DNA of 64,000 nucleotides, from NCBI GenBank assembly GCA_025093555.1, contig JAIWNF010000005.1:1-64000 (forward strand), written 5' to 3'. Below the pieces are notes generated by a model. That model was not told the DNA's origin, ran no database searches, and worked only from the letters and a program-made list of their open reading frames with translations. This stretch comes from Circinella umbellata. Lineage: Eukaryota > Mucoromycota > Mucoromycetes > Mucorales > Lichtheimiaceae. The position numbers and the translations under genes were made by a program. Shown one piece after another: positions 8,364 to 20,118 of this stretch (positions within the stretch are counted from its first letter, which is position 1; every line of letters starts with the position of its first letter).

Positions 8364-10935
8364 ATGTCCTTCGCTCGTCGTCAACTTTTCAGAGCTTCTG
8401 CAAGCATTCGCACAACCACTCGTTCGACTTCTACTAGAGTTACTCCTCTTTTAGCTCATCAAGCTTCTAATGGCGCACGCACTTTCTCATCCTCAAGGTA
8501 AAAATAATAATTATTCATTTAACTTGTTATGCTGCGTTTGACGGTAATCGTTCTTCCTGGGACTCATTTTTTTTTTTTGTTGTGTATTTTTTTTTTAAAA
8601 AAAATATAGCAATGTTAAGTTTGTTGCTTTACGCTCCCTTTTGAACCCTGCTGCTCCTAGCAATGTCAAATTCTATAGCTCCAAGTGTGAGTTTTCTTTT
8701 TTGGTTGAAAAAAAAATATTTATCGCGTATATTGGGAAGTTCTTGTACTAAATGAAATCTTATTTTGTCACTTAAATAGCGTTCCCCGAACACAATGTGA
8801 TTGCAATGCCTGCTTTGTCACCAACGTAAGTAATTGAAATAGATATTAAAAAGAGAAAAGAAAAGAGAGGGAAGAAAGAAAGGTTTCATTTGGAAAAACA
8901 TGTATATTTATTTATATTATTCTTTTTTGAAAAAAAATTTAGTATGACCCAAGGTGGTATTGGTGTATGGCAAAAGAAGGTCGGTGACGAAGTTGTTCCC
9001 GGTGATGTTTTGGTCGAGATCGAGACCGATAAGGCTCAAATGGACTTCGAGTGTCAAGAAGAAGGTTTCCTTGCCAAGATCTTAGTTGATACTGGCGCAA
9101 AGGATTATGCTGTTGGCAAGGTAAAATCATCTTTTCATTTTAAACGCGTGCTATGAATTTGAGAAAAAAAAAGACTGACATTTTAAACTATTCTTATTGT
9201 TCTGTTTTTTTTTAGCCCATCGCTGTTCTTGTTGAAGATGAAAACGATGTTGCTGCTTTTGAAAACTTCACCTTAGAAGATGCTGGTGGTGCTCCTGCTG
9301 CTGCCGCTCCTGCTGCTGCCGAAGAAAAGCCTGCTGCTGAAGAAAAGCCTGCTGCTCAAGAATCTTCTAGCAAGCCCGCTTCTTCTTCCGCTCCATCTGA
9401 TGGTGGTGAGTTATAATCCTTATTTTTATTTGATTGGTGTTTCGTATATTTGGGATTCGAATAGAAGGGAGATGGAGAGGTGTGCTAAAGAGAAGGCAAA
9501 TGAATAAAGTAGGAAGGTGCGGGGAAGAGGAAATGGGAGGATGGGTATCTGTATTAAGAACACAAAAAAAATTGGGATTGGGTATACTCAATTAAAATTT
9601 TTCTAAAAACCATATTTTCGATCGGGTCAGACCGTGTCAAGGCAAGTCCCTTAGCTCAAGTAAGTATAATCATGCACAATCATACTCAGACCTATATATG
9701 ACCTTCAGAAACTATACTTGTCCACACATTATGCAATCATCAATAATCCTATACTTCCAATTACTATTTTCCCTTTTTTCAAAAGTATATTGGTGATAAT
9801 AACAATGCTTATGATAACATCTTTTTTTAATTGATAATAGAAAACTGCTAACGAACGTAATATTGACATCTCTCAAATTCAGGGCACTGGTCCTGGCGGT
9901 AGAATCGTAAAGGAAGATGTTGACAACTTCAAGGGTAATAAGACGATATAAATTTGAAAAAAAAAGGAAAATGAAGAATACTAACGAAAATGTGATATAC
10001 AATTACAGGTACTACTGCTCCTGCTGCTTCTGCTTCCACTTCTACCTCTACTGGTATTCCTGCTGCTGCTCCACCTGCTGCCTATGCTCCTCAATCTGCT
10101 ACTGGTGATGCCTTCACTGACACTCCTACTAGCAACATGAGACGTGTTATTGCTTCTCGTTTGACCGAATCCAAGCAACAAGTACCTCACTACTATGTCA
10201 CTGTTGATATTAACATGGATAAGGTCAGCAAATTGCGTGAAGTTCTTAACAAGGCTGCTGATGGCAAGTACAAGTTGTCTGTTAACGATTTCATTATCAA
10301 GGCTTCTGCCCTCAGTTTGAAGAAGGTTCCTGAAGTTAACTCTGCTTGGCAAGGTGACTTCATCAGACAGTAAGTTACTCTATTTTATTTATCATCAAAA
10401 TGTTGGCAAGATGAAAGGATATATACAACAAAATATTAGATAGAGAAGGAAAAAGAAGATTATCTATATGGGTTGCTAATGATTATTATTATTATTGCTT
10501 AGATACAACACTGCTGATATTTCCGTTGCCGTTGCTACTCCCAACGGTTTGATCACTCCTATTGTTACTGGTGCTGAAAAGCGTGGTTTGTCTGATATTT
10601 CCAGCAGTGTAAAGGATATGGCCACTCGTGCTCGTAATGGCAAATTGGCTCCTCATGAATACCAAGGTGGCTCCTTCAGCATTTCTAACCTTGGTATGTT
10701 CGGTGTCAAGCACTTTACTGCCATTATTAACCCACCTCAATCTTGTATCTTGGCTATTGGTGGAACACAACAAAAACTTGTTCCTGATGAAACCAAGGAA
10801 AATGGTTTCGCTGTTCGCAATACCATGGAAGTCACCCTTTCCAGCGATCACCGTGTCGTTGATGGTGCCGTTGCTGCTACTTGGTTGCAATCTTTCAAGG
10901 AATACATGGAAAACCCTCTCAAGATGATGTTGTAA
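8364..10935 (+). CDS. LAT1: Dihydrolipoyllysine acetyltransferase, E2 of the pyruvate dehydrogenase complex
   Basis: E2 core enzyme that transfers acetyl from the lipoyl arm to CoA in the mitochondrial matrix. Nine exons give 513 residues: 8364-8497, 8610-8686, 8780-8825, 8943-9120, 9216-9405, 9631-9659, 9841-9934, 10009-10369, 10503-10935. The total is a multiple of three. The N-terminus is rich in Arg/Ser/Thr without acids ([20 protein letters not shown]), a mitochondrial presequence. Next come one lipoyl domain ([16 protein letters not shown]...[12 protein letters not shown]; Lys of TDKA is the lipoylated residue), an Ala/Pro-rich linker, the E3-binding domain ([11 protein letters not shown]...[13 protein letters not shown]), a second Ala/Pro linker and the catalytic domain. 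The catalytic domain ends with the active-site motif DHRVVDG near the C-terminus and finishes NPLKMML. One lipoyl domain and this length are usual for fungi. Confidence 0.96.
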
Positions 10936-11587
10936 ATAAAATAACTCAACCTTTTTTTTCGTTTGTTATCCTCCTCATCACAACTATCCATATTATCCAT
11001 CTTTTTTTTTCCGTTTTCAAAACCTTATACACCTACATACATTATATAACTCTATCCCCTCAAATCAAAAACACCATGAACAACAACATTACCTTTTTTT
11101 TACCGAAAAAAAATCATATATTTTCCTTAGAATGAGAAAAGAAAAAGAATCAAAATCTTATTATTATCGTGCATCTGCTTGTTTTAATCTGAAACAAGTG
11201 TAAAGAATTGCTTTTTTTTTTTTAAAAAAAAAAGAAAAATACAAACATTTTATTACTATATATTTTATATATTTATTTCTATTATTTCTATTTAATATGT
11301 TTGATATTATTACTATTATTTCTATCAAAATCATACCATATAATGGTATATCTTGTATATGTACTATTCAAAGATATAATGGATATATACCAAGTTACTT
11401 ATGTACATATGGATCACAATATAGTATATATAGCTGCTTGTTCTCTTTTTTTTTTTGTTCCCAGCTGACATTTAATTAATTTTTAAGTTTTCAAGAATAG
11501 CTTTTCTTGTCGACAACCAGAAAAAAAAAGCACAGTTTTTTTTTCTTCCTTTTACGTGAATCAAAAAAAAAAAACGCGAGAAAAATC
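10936..11587. other. Intergenic region between LAT1 and importin alpha
   Basis: The 3' flank of LAT1 followed by the leader of the importin alpha gene. It is AT-rich with an A/T hairpin-like run at 11210-11234 and no gene visible. Confidence 0.4.
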
Positions 11588-13666
11588 ATGGACCCACTTG
11601 CTGATCTCAGACGTAATAATTATAAGGCACGCAATCAATTCAAACCAGAAGAAGTACGTCGTCGTCGTGAGACTGCTCAAGTAGAAATCCGTAAACAAAA
11701 AAAGGAGGAAAACCTTGCCAAAAGACGAAACTTCAATGTAGAAAGTCTCCCTGCTGATTCTGATGACGAAGATAATGGTTATCCTGTCGATGCTCAGGTA
11801 TATATATATATATAAATCTTGGAATCCTATTTATTACTAATATTAAAAAAAAGGGAATAAGACAGAATTGATCTTTTTTTTTTTAAAAAAAAAAAGAGAA
11901 AGAAAGAATCTAAAATGATAAAACTACTTATTGTTCTAACGCGTACCCATATATATATGGATGCATATATAGCTCATGTCCATGTTACCAGATATGGTTC
12001 AAGGATTGTATGCAAATGAATCTGAAACACAACTTCAAGCAACTGCACATTTTAGAAAGTTACTTTCAAAAGAAAAGAATCCACCCATTGAAGAAGTTAT
12101 TGCATGTGGTGTTGTACCACGATTTGTTGAATTTTTACGATCTCCCAATACAACTTTACAGGTAAAAAAAAAAGGAATTTGTTACGTCAAAATAAATAAT
12201 AATGAAAGAAGCTTATATAAACATATAATGTTCTTAAATGTTTGTTAACCATAAATATCTTAATCACTAACCCAGTTTGAAGCAGCATGGGCATTAACAA
12301 ATATTGCTTCTGGATCATCACAACAAACACAAGTAGTATTAGAATCAGGAGCAGTACCCTTCTTTATTGAATTATTGAGTAGTCCAGTGATGGATGTTAA
12401 GGAACAGGTAAGAAAAAAAAAAGAGAGAAGAATAACAATATTTGCTATCATATCATTTAATGTGAAGGGATAAGGAAACTAATTTATATCTATATATTAG
12501 GCTGTTTGGGCTTTAGGTAATATTGCTGGTGATAGCCCTCGTTGTCGTGATTTCGTACTTCAAAATGGCGCACTTCCACCTTTATTAACTATTTTTGATG
12601 ATACAACCAAGATTTCTATGCTTCGTAATGCTACATGGACTCTTTCCAACTTTTGTCGTGGAAAGAACCCCCAACCTGATTGGCGATTGGTATGAAATGA
12701 ATAAAGAAAAAGAAAATTAGGGAGAGAGATTACGTACGTAATAAAATATATGTACTGATGTTTTTTTTTTGGGGGGGGGTTATATAGGTTGCACCTGCAC
12801 TTCAAGTTTTATCTAAGCTCGTACTTTCTAGCGATGAAGAAGTTTTAATTGATACTTGTTGGGCTATTTCATACTTATCTGATGGACCTAACGAACGTAT
12901 TCAAGCTGTCGTAGAATCAGGTGTCTGTGCTCGCCTTATTGAACTTCTTGGTCATCCACAAACTAGTGTACAAACACCTGCGCTTCGTTCTGTTGGTAAC
13001 ATTGTCACTGGTGATGATGCGCAAACACAAGCTATTATTAACTGTGGTGCTATCAATGCACTTCTCCATTTACTCATGAGTCCTAAAGAGGCCATTCGCA
13101 AGGAAACTTGTTGGACTTTATCCAATATTACAGCTGGTAACACACAGCAGATCCAAACAGTGATTGATGGTGGATTAGTACGACCTCTTATTCAAATATT
13201 GGCGCATGGTGATTTTAAGACAAAGAAGGAAGCATGTTGGTCTATTTGTAACGCTACTTCAGGTGGACTCAACAAACCAGAGCAAATTCATTATCTCGTA
13301 TCGGAAGGATGTATCAAACCTTTGTGTGATATTTTAACAGTAATGGATAACAAGATCACGATGGTTGCACTAGACGGATTGGAAAATATTCTCCAAGTAG
13401 GCGAAGTAGAACGAACAAATACTGTGGACAACTTGAATCCATATGCACTTATTATTGAAGAGTGTGGAGGAGTTGATTTTATTCATGAACTTCAAACTCA
13501 TGATAATCAAGAAATCTACAAGAAAGCATATAATATCATTGATAAATACTTTAGTGATGAAGAAGATGAAGCAGGTGAAGGTATGGCAGGAGAAATGCAA
13601 AATGATCAATTTGCTTTCCAATCTCAAGTACAAGCACCTCAGGGAGGTTTTAATTTCGGACAATAA
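11588..13666 (+). CDS. SRP1: Importin subunit alpha (karyopherin alpha)
   Basis: The adaptor that binds classical nuclear localisation signals and hands cargo to importin beta. Five exons (11588-11797, 11973-12161, 12276-12407, 12501-12689, 12788-13666) total 1599 bases, 532 residues, the normal family length. The N-terminus is the importin-beta-binding domain: residues about 12-55 are packed with Arg/Lys ([36 protein letters not shown]). Armadillo repeats follow with the signature Trp/Asn pairs of the NLS groove: [58 protein letters not shown], [22 protein letters not shown]. The C-terminus is acidic ([12 protein letters not shown]) and ends with FNFGQ. Every domain boundary agrees with the splice model. 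Single-gene essential family in most fungi. Confidence 0.96.
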
Positions 13667-14037
13667 TAAATAATAAATAATAATAAAAAATAATAATAAT
13701 AAAAGAGAAGATAAATAATAAGTAAATAGTCTTTTTCTTTTTTTTTTTTCACCTTAATTTCTTTCTATTCAACCCTTAAAAAAATTAACAGCAAAATTAT
13801 GAGTAATTATTTCAGCCTGTTTTTTTCTGTGTTACATCCAACTCAACCTAAAACCCTCACCAACAATCCGTATAACAAACAATTTTTTTTTCCAACTAAA
13901 AAATGCACTTTTTTTTTGTTGTGTTTCAATCCCAATAAAAAAGCTCTCTCCCTTTCTCCCTCTCTCTCTTTTTTTTTTTTTTTACTCTCTCTCTCTCTCT
14001 ATCTCTCTACACATACATAATACAGACATAAAATAAT
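13667..14037 (+). promoter_or_regulatory. Intergenic region with long CT-rich tract
   Basis: The 3' flank of importin alpha, then a strong polypyrimidine tract (about 13940-14008, including CTCTCTCT runs) immediately before the start codon at 14038. No gene is seen. The tract probably marks the promoter or leader of the CEP120-like gene. Confidence 0.4.
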
Positions 14038-16373
14038 ATGTCCCTATTGCTGACAAGGACGTGTGAATATGCTATATTAGTTGCCGTTCAGCAAGGTAAG
14101 CTTATATATATATAAATATATATATAAAACCATGGAAACCTTTATAAGATACTATATCAAATCGAGAACCACCCCCCCTTCCTTTTCTTATTATATTTTT
14201 ATTGTCTCTCCTTCTTATTTTTTCTTTTTTTCATATGTATCATACGCGCCTAAAAACTAAAAACTTCTTATAATATATATGTTTACTAGGTCGTCACTTT
14301 TCCCACAGCGCAGACCATGATATCTGCGTCCAAAGTAAACTTGAGCTACGTCTTCCTGCAGCTGTTGACGATCTCATTCCTCCTACAACAATAATCAGTA
14401 CTCCTCCTACTTCCATCTTACGCGATGGAACCGTATTATTCGATACAACATTAGCTTATTTAATTTCCACTAAATTGTTACAACGTTTACGTACACATAA
14501 TGCCGAAATTAACCTTACTGCCAATAGCGTTGGGAGCGATGCAACCCAACAACGAATAGGGACCATTTCATTAAGTGTCGCTGATGCTAAAATGGTTGTT
14601 CATCACGGTGGGCATATGGACAAGGTCAACCGCTTTGTTGTCGATAGAGCTGACTGGAGGTCATTATCACCAGATAATAATCGTAAAGAACAACTAAAAG
14701 CTGGTTTATTTATTGTATCTATGCCTGATAAAAAAGGTAATAATTTATCTTCAGCATCATCCTCATTTTCATCTTCTTCTTACAACAATATGGAGCTCAA
14801 GTCTATTATGGATCTTTCAGCGACTAGTAGCAACAACAATACCCCATTATTATTTTCCGATAGTGTCACAACTACTACTGCCGCCACCACAGTTCTATCC
14901 TCACCATCCTCTCACTCTTTTCTAAAAAACACAAAACAACAGCAACAGCAACAACAACAACAAGATAATCAACATAATCAAAAACAACCCACCTCCGCTT
15001 TACATCGGCATAAGCAAATGCAACAACGACAACAAAAGCTTAAAAAGGCAGCAGCAGCAGCGGCGGCGGCAACAGGTGGATATGGTGATTATATAACGAC
15101 AAAACGGACGACGATAGCAGGAGCATCATCTTCCTCTTCTTCGTCATCAGGAACAGGAGCAGTGGGTTTTAATGAAGGACGGTCAGTCAGCTGGATTAAG
15201 CCACGAGATGCAGAACAGGAGACAAAGAAAGAACTTCAGAAAAGCTTACGGAGGGCAAAATCACATACTGATTTAAAAGTTGACTTAAATATTGATCAAC
15301 TGGCAGCAGAATTTCGTCGTATTCAACTTCCTAACAACAATCTAACAAGCATTAAACAACAACAACAACAACAGCAACAACAACGTCGTTCACGACAACA
15401 AACATCCAGTACAGCTATATCAATGGGAACAACGACTACTGCTTCCTTAATATCACAACATCATCCAAACATCGCCACTGACAGTGTACCTCGATACCAT
15501 CAGATAGGATCAGGCACTACTGCATTCACTTTCTATTTCAATATTGTACACGCTGATAATCTCAAACATCTTATGCCAAAACCTGCATCGGGTCGTCGTG
15601 GTGTAGCACGTAAACCTATCTTTGCATATAATTTTTTGTCTCAACGTATCACTTGCCCGGCATCTTCTATGACAAGACCTAGTTCATTATGGCCTACCTG
15701 TTTTTATTTACGTGGACATCTTGTCGATATTCAAAATTGGTTAAATGATCAAAGTTTTATGGAGGTTTATTTACAACTGAATAACGAGGAAAATGATCAT
15801 TTATTATTTACCAAGGAAACTGTAGGTCTTGCTCATATTCCATTGAACAACTTGGCGTTTTATAGAAGCAGAGATGTATGTTATGATCATAGGAGGCGAT
15901 CTACTTCATCTACATCAACCATGATGGATCCTAATTTGATTGAACGGACATTCCCTGTATATGATGTTAAACGACGCTGGAGAAAGAAAGAGGATACAAA
16001 ACTGGGTGAAGAAATTAGCAAGGTGACTGTACGATTGGGATTGGTGAGTGGTTGGTGGAAGGATGAAGGAGAAGAGGATTATGAAACTGTGACGACAGCA
16101 ACAACAGGAGGGACTACTACTACTACAACAACAGCAAATACAACAGCATCATCATCAGTATCATCAGCATCCCCGTCATCAGCAAATATAACAACTAAAA
16201 AGGCAACATTAAGAACATCAAAAATACAACATGGATCATCATCAGGCTCCAGTAATATTAATAATAATAACAATAATAATAACAATAATAGTACTATGAA
16301 GCGACAGATTAGTCATACAAATGAATTATTCGACTGGTTCAAAAAGAAAAAGCTGAGGAGTTCTGTTAAATAA
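14038..16373 (+). CDS. CEP120-like protein with two C2-type (DUF3668) regions
   Basis: Two exons (14038-14095 and 14290-16373) encode 713 residues. The N-terminal part (about residues 8-170) has the C2-like pattern I associate with CEP120/DUF3668: EYAILVAVQQGRHF, then a region ending LFDTTLAYLISTKLLQRLR, then INLTANSV...IGTISLSVADAK and a final KAGLFIVSM strand. A second C2-like region (about 430-530: FTFYFNIVHADNLKHLMPK ... YLRGHLVDIQNWL ... LAHIPLNNLAF) resembles the second CEP120 C2 block. Between and after them lie low-complexity segments: poly-Gln near residue 236 and again near 375, Ala, Ser, Thr and Asn runs, and a basic C-terminus (WFKKKKLRSS). CEP120 is a centriole-assembly protein in animals; its role in a fungus lacking centrioles is unknown. 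The family call is by pattern memory. A generic C2-domain protein is the alternative. Confidence 0.6.
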
Positions 16374-16963
16374 TATATATTTTTTAAATCCAATGTTATG
16401 GCCCACCTTTCTTTTTTTTTTTTTTTTTTTTTGTTTATGACTATATTTTAAAGGAGTTGATGAAAAGGTAGGTGGGCAGGCGGGATAAGGAATGTAACAA
16501 AAATTGTATGAGTGATCGTCCTAATGTTAGTATTATCAATTTACTTGATAAGTATACTAAACAGCATAATATTATGAGAATGATTCATTGAAATATATTC
16601 GAAACAGTTTTTTTTTTTTACGTATTGTCATATATGTATGTATTACGTTTGTTTTTTTGGAAAAAGTGAATGTTACTATTAACAAATACTGCTTCTTTAT
16701 CTTCAAACGTATATATAATCACAGTTTACAAGCAATATTATAATAATGATAAGCAAAATTCATTACAACATATATTAATTCTTAGTTTTATATATATATG
16801 TAAAAATAAAATAAAAAGAAAAAAATTCCAAATAGCAGTGATGTTATAATATGTAAAAATTATGTACGTATGTCAAGAGAAAAAAAAAAGTGTAAAATGG
16901 CTATGGAGAAAAATACTGAAGGGGAGAGGAGGAATCAGAATTATTGTGTGAGAAAATAAGAGG
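16374..16963. other. Convergent 3' intergenic region
   Basis: Lies between the stop of the CEP120-like gene (+) and the stop of the GATA factor (-). It holds AT-rich presumed 3' flanks, with a long T-run at 16408-16432. No gene is seen. Confidence 0.45.
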
Positions 16964-18511
16964 CTATAAAGAAGTTTCAGTACGACGAACAAGATCTTTA
17001 AGTGAAGGAACCAGTTGACATAATGCATATATTTCATGTTCAGATGTTGCACGGGAACGAAGATGATTTAAATGATTCAGTGCCGCATCGAATTCGGCAA
17101 GTGATCCACTACTATTATTATGAGAATGAGAAGAGGATGATAATGGTGCTACAGTAGTGGATTGTTGAGGCGGTGGTAATGATATAGGTGGTAATCTTTC
17201 ACAATCCGCAGCTGCTTGTAATAAAGAATCGATTCCTCGATGTTGTGTTTGTTGGTATTGGTATTGATGCTGGTAATGATGGCGTTGTTGTTCTTGAGTA
17301 TGATGACGAGAAAGATGTGAAGAAGGAGAAGAAGAAGGAGGGGGAGGCGGATGACCATTATTGTGTGACGAAGGTGGAGATGTGGGTGAGGAAGATATAG
17401 GTGGTAAATACGTACGATGATGAAAATGATGATGATGCTCATTATGACTATTAGGAGTAGAGTTATTGTTATTATTGCTACTAGTATAAATCCGATCCAT
17501 CTGAGGTAACGGTAATCTTGGTCTCGGTGCGACAATATCCGGAGGAGATGAAGGAGATGACAAAGATGATGGCGGTGGTGATAATGATTGTGTGGTTGTA
17601 GGTGGAGGTAATCGTTTTGGTAAAATATAATCTTCAATAGCAGGAACCACTTCTTCTTTTTTTTGTGTTGGTGCTTTGGAACCTTTAATACGTTTGCCTC
17701 GTTTCCGTTCTATTTGTTGTTGTTGTTCACCAGTAGTTGTCTTACTATTACTACTTTCACCCCCGGAACCTCCACCCTCTTCTGATTCTTCTCCTGTTTC
17801 CGCTACCACTACTCGTTTCCGTCGTTTGATTACTGTTCGTTTCATACTGACTGGACGATGCATGTTATGTAATTTATAATACAATCCACACGCATTACAA
17901 ATGGTATTACCCGCTTCGTCTCGTCGCCATAATGGGGTATTTCGAGTACGACAATTGACACAGATTAATGATTGCCGATTAACTTGATGTTGATTGTATG
18001 CTGGACAACCTTCACAAGACTCAGATCCTCCACTGCCATTGCAATGACCTCCACCAGGACATGTTCCAATCTCTGGACCAGCTCCACAATCGTTTTGTGA
18101 GGATGGATCTTCTTTGCGTGCACTATTACGCTTTAAAGTAGGTGGTCGAAATTGATTTCGAGCCTTATAATATAATCCACAAGCATTACAAATAGTATCG
18201 CCATTAGGTGCTCGTCGCCATAATGGTGTTTTTGTTGTACCACAATTAGAACATGAGGTAGCTGATACCTCATATACTTCTTTTCGTTTTAATTGTGTTG
18301 ATCCTCCTTCTTCTTCTACCTCTTCGTTTGTTGTTGTTGTTGTTGTCGTTGTTGTTGCTAATTTATTATCATTAATATCAATGTTATCTTCGAGTTTATT
18401 TGATAGAGATGTTAATGAAGAAGAAGGTATATTATGTGTCGAAAAAGGAAGTGAGTTCGATGTTGAGGTAGTTGTAGTTGTTATGGTGCTAGCACTGCTA
18501 AATGTACCCAT
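16964..18511 (-). CDS. Two-finger GATA transcription repressor of iron uptake (Urbs1/SreA/Fep1/Sfu1 type)
   Basis: An intronless 515-residue protein. Two GATA zinc fingers of the CX2CX17CX2C type lie at residues 87-111 (CSNCGTTKTPLWRR...CNAC) and 184-208 (CVNCRTRNTPLWRR...CNAC). Between them is a Cys cluster, CPGGGHCNGSGGSESCEGC (151-169), spaced CX5CX8CX2C. That spacing is the iron-sensing signature of the fungal siderophore/iron GATA repressors, which in this family bind ATCWGATAA upstream of iron-uptake genes when iron is plentiful. After finger 2 come a basic patch (KRTVIKRRKRVVV) and a long Pro/Ser/Gln/His-rich tail. I start at the ATG at 18511 (MGTFSSAS). An in-frame ATG at 18601 would add 30 hydrophobic residues that look like translated pyrimidine-rich leader. 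Four loci matching ATCWGATAA lie upstream. Confidence 0.93.
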   Translation of the reverse strand: MGTFSSASTITTTTTSTSNSLPFSTHNIPSSSLTSLSNKLEDNIDINDNKLATTTTTTTTTNEEVEEEGGSTQLKRKEVYEVSATSCSNCGTTKTPLWRRAPNGDTICNACGLYYKARNQFRPPTLKRNSARKEDPSSQNDCGAGPEIGTCPGGGHCNGSGGSESCEGCPAYNQHQVNRQSLICVNCRTRNTPLWRRDEAGNTICNACGLYYKLHNMHRPVSMKRTVIKRRKRVVVAETGEESEEGGGSGGESSNSKTTTGEQQQQIERKRGKRIKGSKAPTQKKEEVVPAIEDYILPKRLPPPTTTQSLSPPPSSLSSPSSPPDIVAPRPRLPLPQMDRIYTSSNNNNNSTPNSHNEHHHHFHHRTYLPPISSSPTSPPSSHNNGHPPPPPSSSPSSHLSRHHTQEQQRHHYQHQYQYQQTQHRGIDSLLQAAADCERLPPISLPPPQQSTTVAPLSSSSHSHNNSSGSLAEFDAALNHLNHLRSRATSEHEIYALCQLVPSLKDLVRRTETSL

Positions 18512-18844
18512 TGGACATATAGAAAGAAGCAGTTTTAAAAAAAAGAGAGAGAGAAAGAAAGAAAAGTTTAAAACTAAAAAAACGTGGAAAAAATAATTCA
18601 ATCAAACTCTCTTCTACTCTTTTTTTTTTTTTGCGTTGCCCATCATTGCTTCTGCTGATTTTTATGTGTAACGTTCAACCAATCATAACTAACTGGATTT
18701 TAATAATTTACGGGGAACAGCGGTCAAACCGATAAAAGTAATTTGATACAGGTGAATTTGAGCCAAGAAAAGCAAGACAAATATACTTACCTGAATAGAT
18801 TGGGGGAGCAAGTGGGAAAACTGGGAGACCTTTTTTTTTTCTCC

Positions 18845-18853
18845 TTATCAGAT
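18845..18853 (-). promoter_or_regulatory. ATCTGATAA, iron-GATA operator-like site 1
   Basis: A perfect match to the ATCWGATAA consensus on the minus strand, 334 bases upstream of the chosen start of the GATA repressor. The position suits autoregulation. Binding is inferred from the consensus. Confidence 0.5.
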
Positions 18854-19993
18854 CCGGTTTATTGTTATCCTTTTCATTTTCCGAGAAATTGGACGCAATG
18901 ACGAGTAAGAAGAACAGTGAGAATCTCAATTTTTCAAGATTTACAATCTTTTAACGACAGTAATACCGGGGAATAACGGTCATGATTTCATATTGTTCTA
19001 TATATTTATATTTGTCTTGTTTCGGACCATTTATTGATCATTTACATATTTATGGTTTTGGCTGTATGAGTTTGTGAAGAATCTTTGCTTTCAATTGATT
19101 CATGGATATCAGGATGAGTTATGGCTTATCATTTATGGAGTAGCAAAAAAAAAAAAAAAATCACCATTATATCACGGAGAGAAGAAACAGAATAAATAAT
19201 AATAAAATTGCTATATTGAAATGCATTTTCTTCTGATTTGCACACCAATGAGGACCTTTGTTCATGCATAGTTTTTTTTTACTACATCATGATACCCTTT
19301 TCTGATTATTTGACTTGCTCTCACCAACATGTACAAATTAATTCAACATAGATCGCTTCAAATTACATGATATATATATATATTAAAGATCAAACTTTAC
19401 TTATCAGTTGTTCCTTGAAAAACAAAACATATTGTTTTTTCTGATATCCAAAATAATATATAATGATCTTGACTTTTATTTTGTTATGTGTGTCATTATT
19501 CTATATAAATATTGTATAAGACTATATAAACTCTTTGGCAAAATCGATTATGATATCTTAATTACGTACTACAATGATTATGATATAACTATTTGAAAAA
19601 GTACCAAAAACAGAAAGATCTGATAGCTAGTATTTCTAGCAAATATATTGTACTCAATTACCAAAAAGAGAAGAGTGAGATTGCTTTTATTCTTTCTGTA
19701 CGTAGCATAAACAATTTTTATATCATAAGATTAATTATTTGTTTTTTGTGGGCATAATTATTTATGAAAATTGACGTATGATTCTTATATTGATTGATTG
19801 ATACGTATACGTAACTTCAAGATTATAAAGATATCAATAATCGTTAGAACTCCAAAAAAGAAGGTACTTTTACACATAGTTGATTATAGAAAATACTATT
19901 ATTAAACACGTACTCTAGCCAAACAACTCATCATGCTGGCTAGGAAATAGTGGTAACAATAAATGACCTTTGTTTGTAAACTATTTTGGGAAA

Positions 19994-20002
19994 ATCTGAT
20001 AA
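19994..20002 (+). promoter_or_regulatory. ATCTGATAA, iron-GATA operator-like site 2
   Basis: A perfect consensus match on the plus strand, about 1.5 kb upstream of the GATA repressor start and 115 bases from site 3. Confidence 0.4.
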
Positions 20003-20109
20003 TGGTGCTCTTTTTTCTCTTTCTCTGAATGAGATAAGGAATGTTATTACGTATTATTCGTACATGTCATTTTCATATCAAGATTATTATTATCAGCTGG
20101 TATATTATT

Positions 20110-20118
20110 TTATCAGAT
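20110..20118 (-). promoter_or_regulatory. ATCTGATAA, iron-GATA operator-like site 3
   Basis: A perfect consensus match on the minus strand. With site 2 it forms a pair in opposite orientation. Confidence 0.4.

Noticed and set aside
9367..10352. Minus-strand ORFs opposite the PDH-E2 gene
   Set aside because: They are antisense shadows of E2 exons with Ser/Arg bias caused by the complementary codons of the Ala/Pro-rich linker.
16964..18601. Longer GATA protein starting at the ATG at 18601
   Set aside because: The extra 30 residues are a Phe/Leu-rich translation of a pyrimidine-rich leader. The ATG at 18511 begins with ordinary Ser/Thr-rich sequence. Kept as an alternative only.
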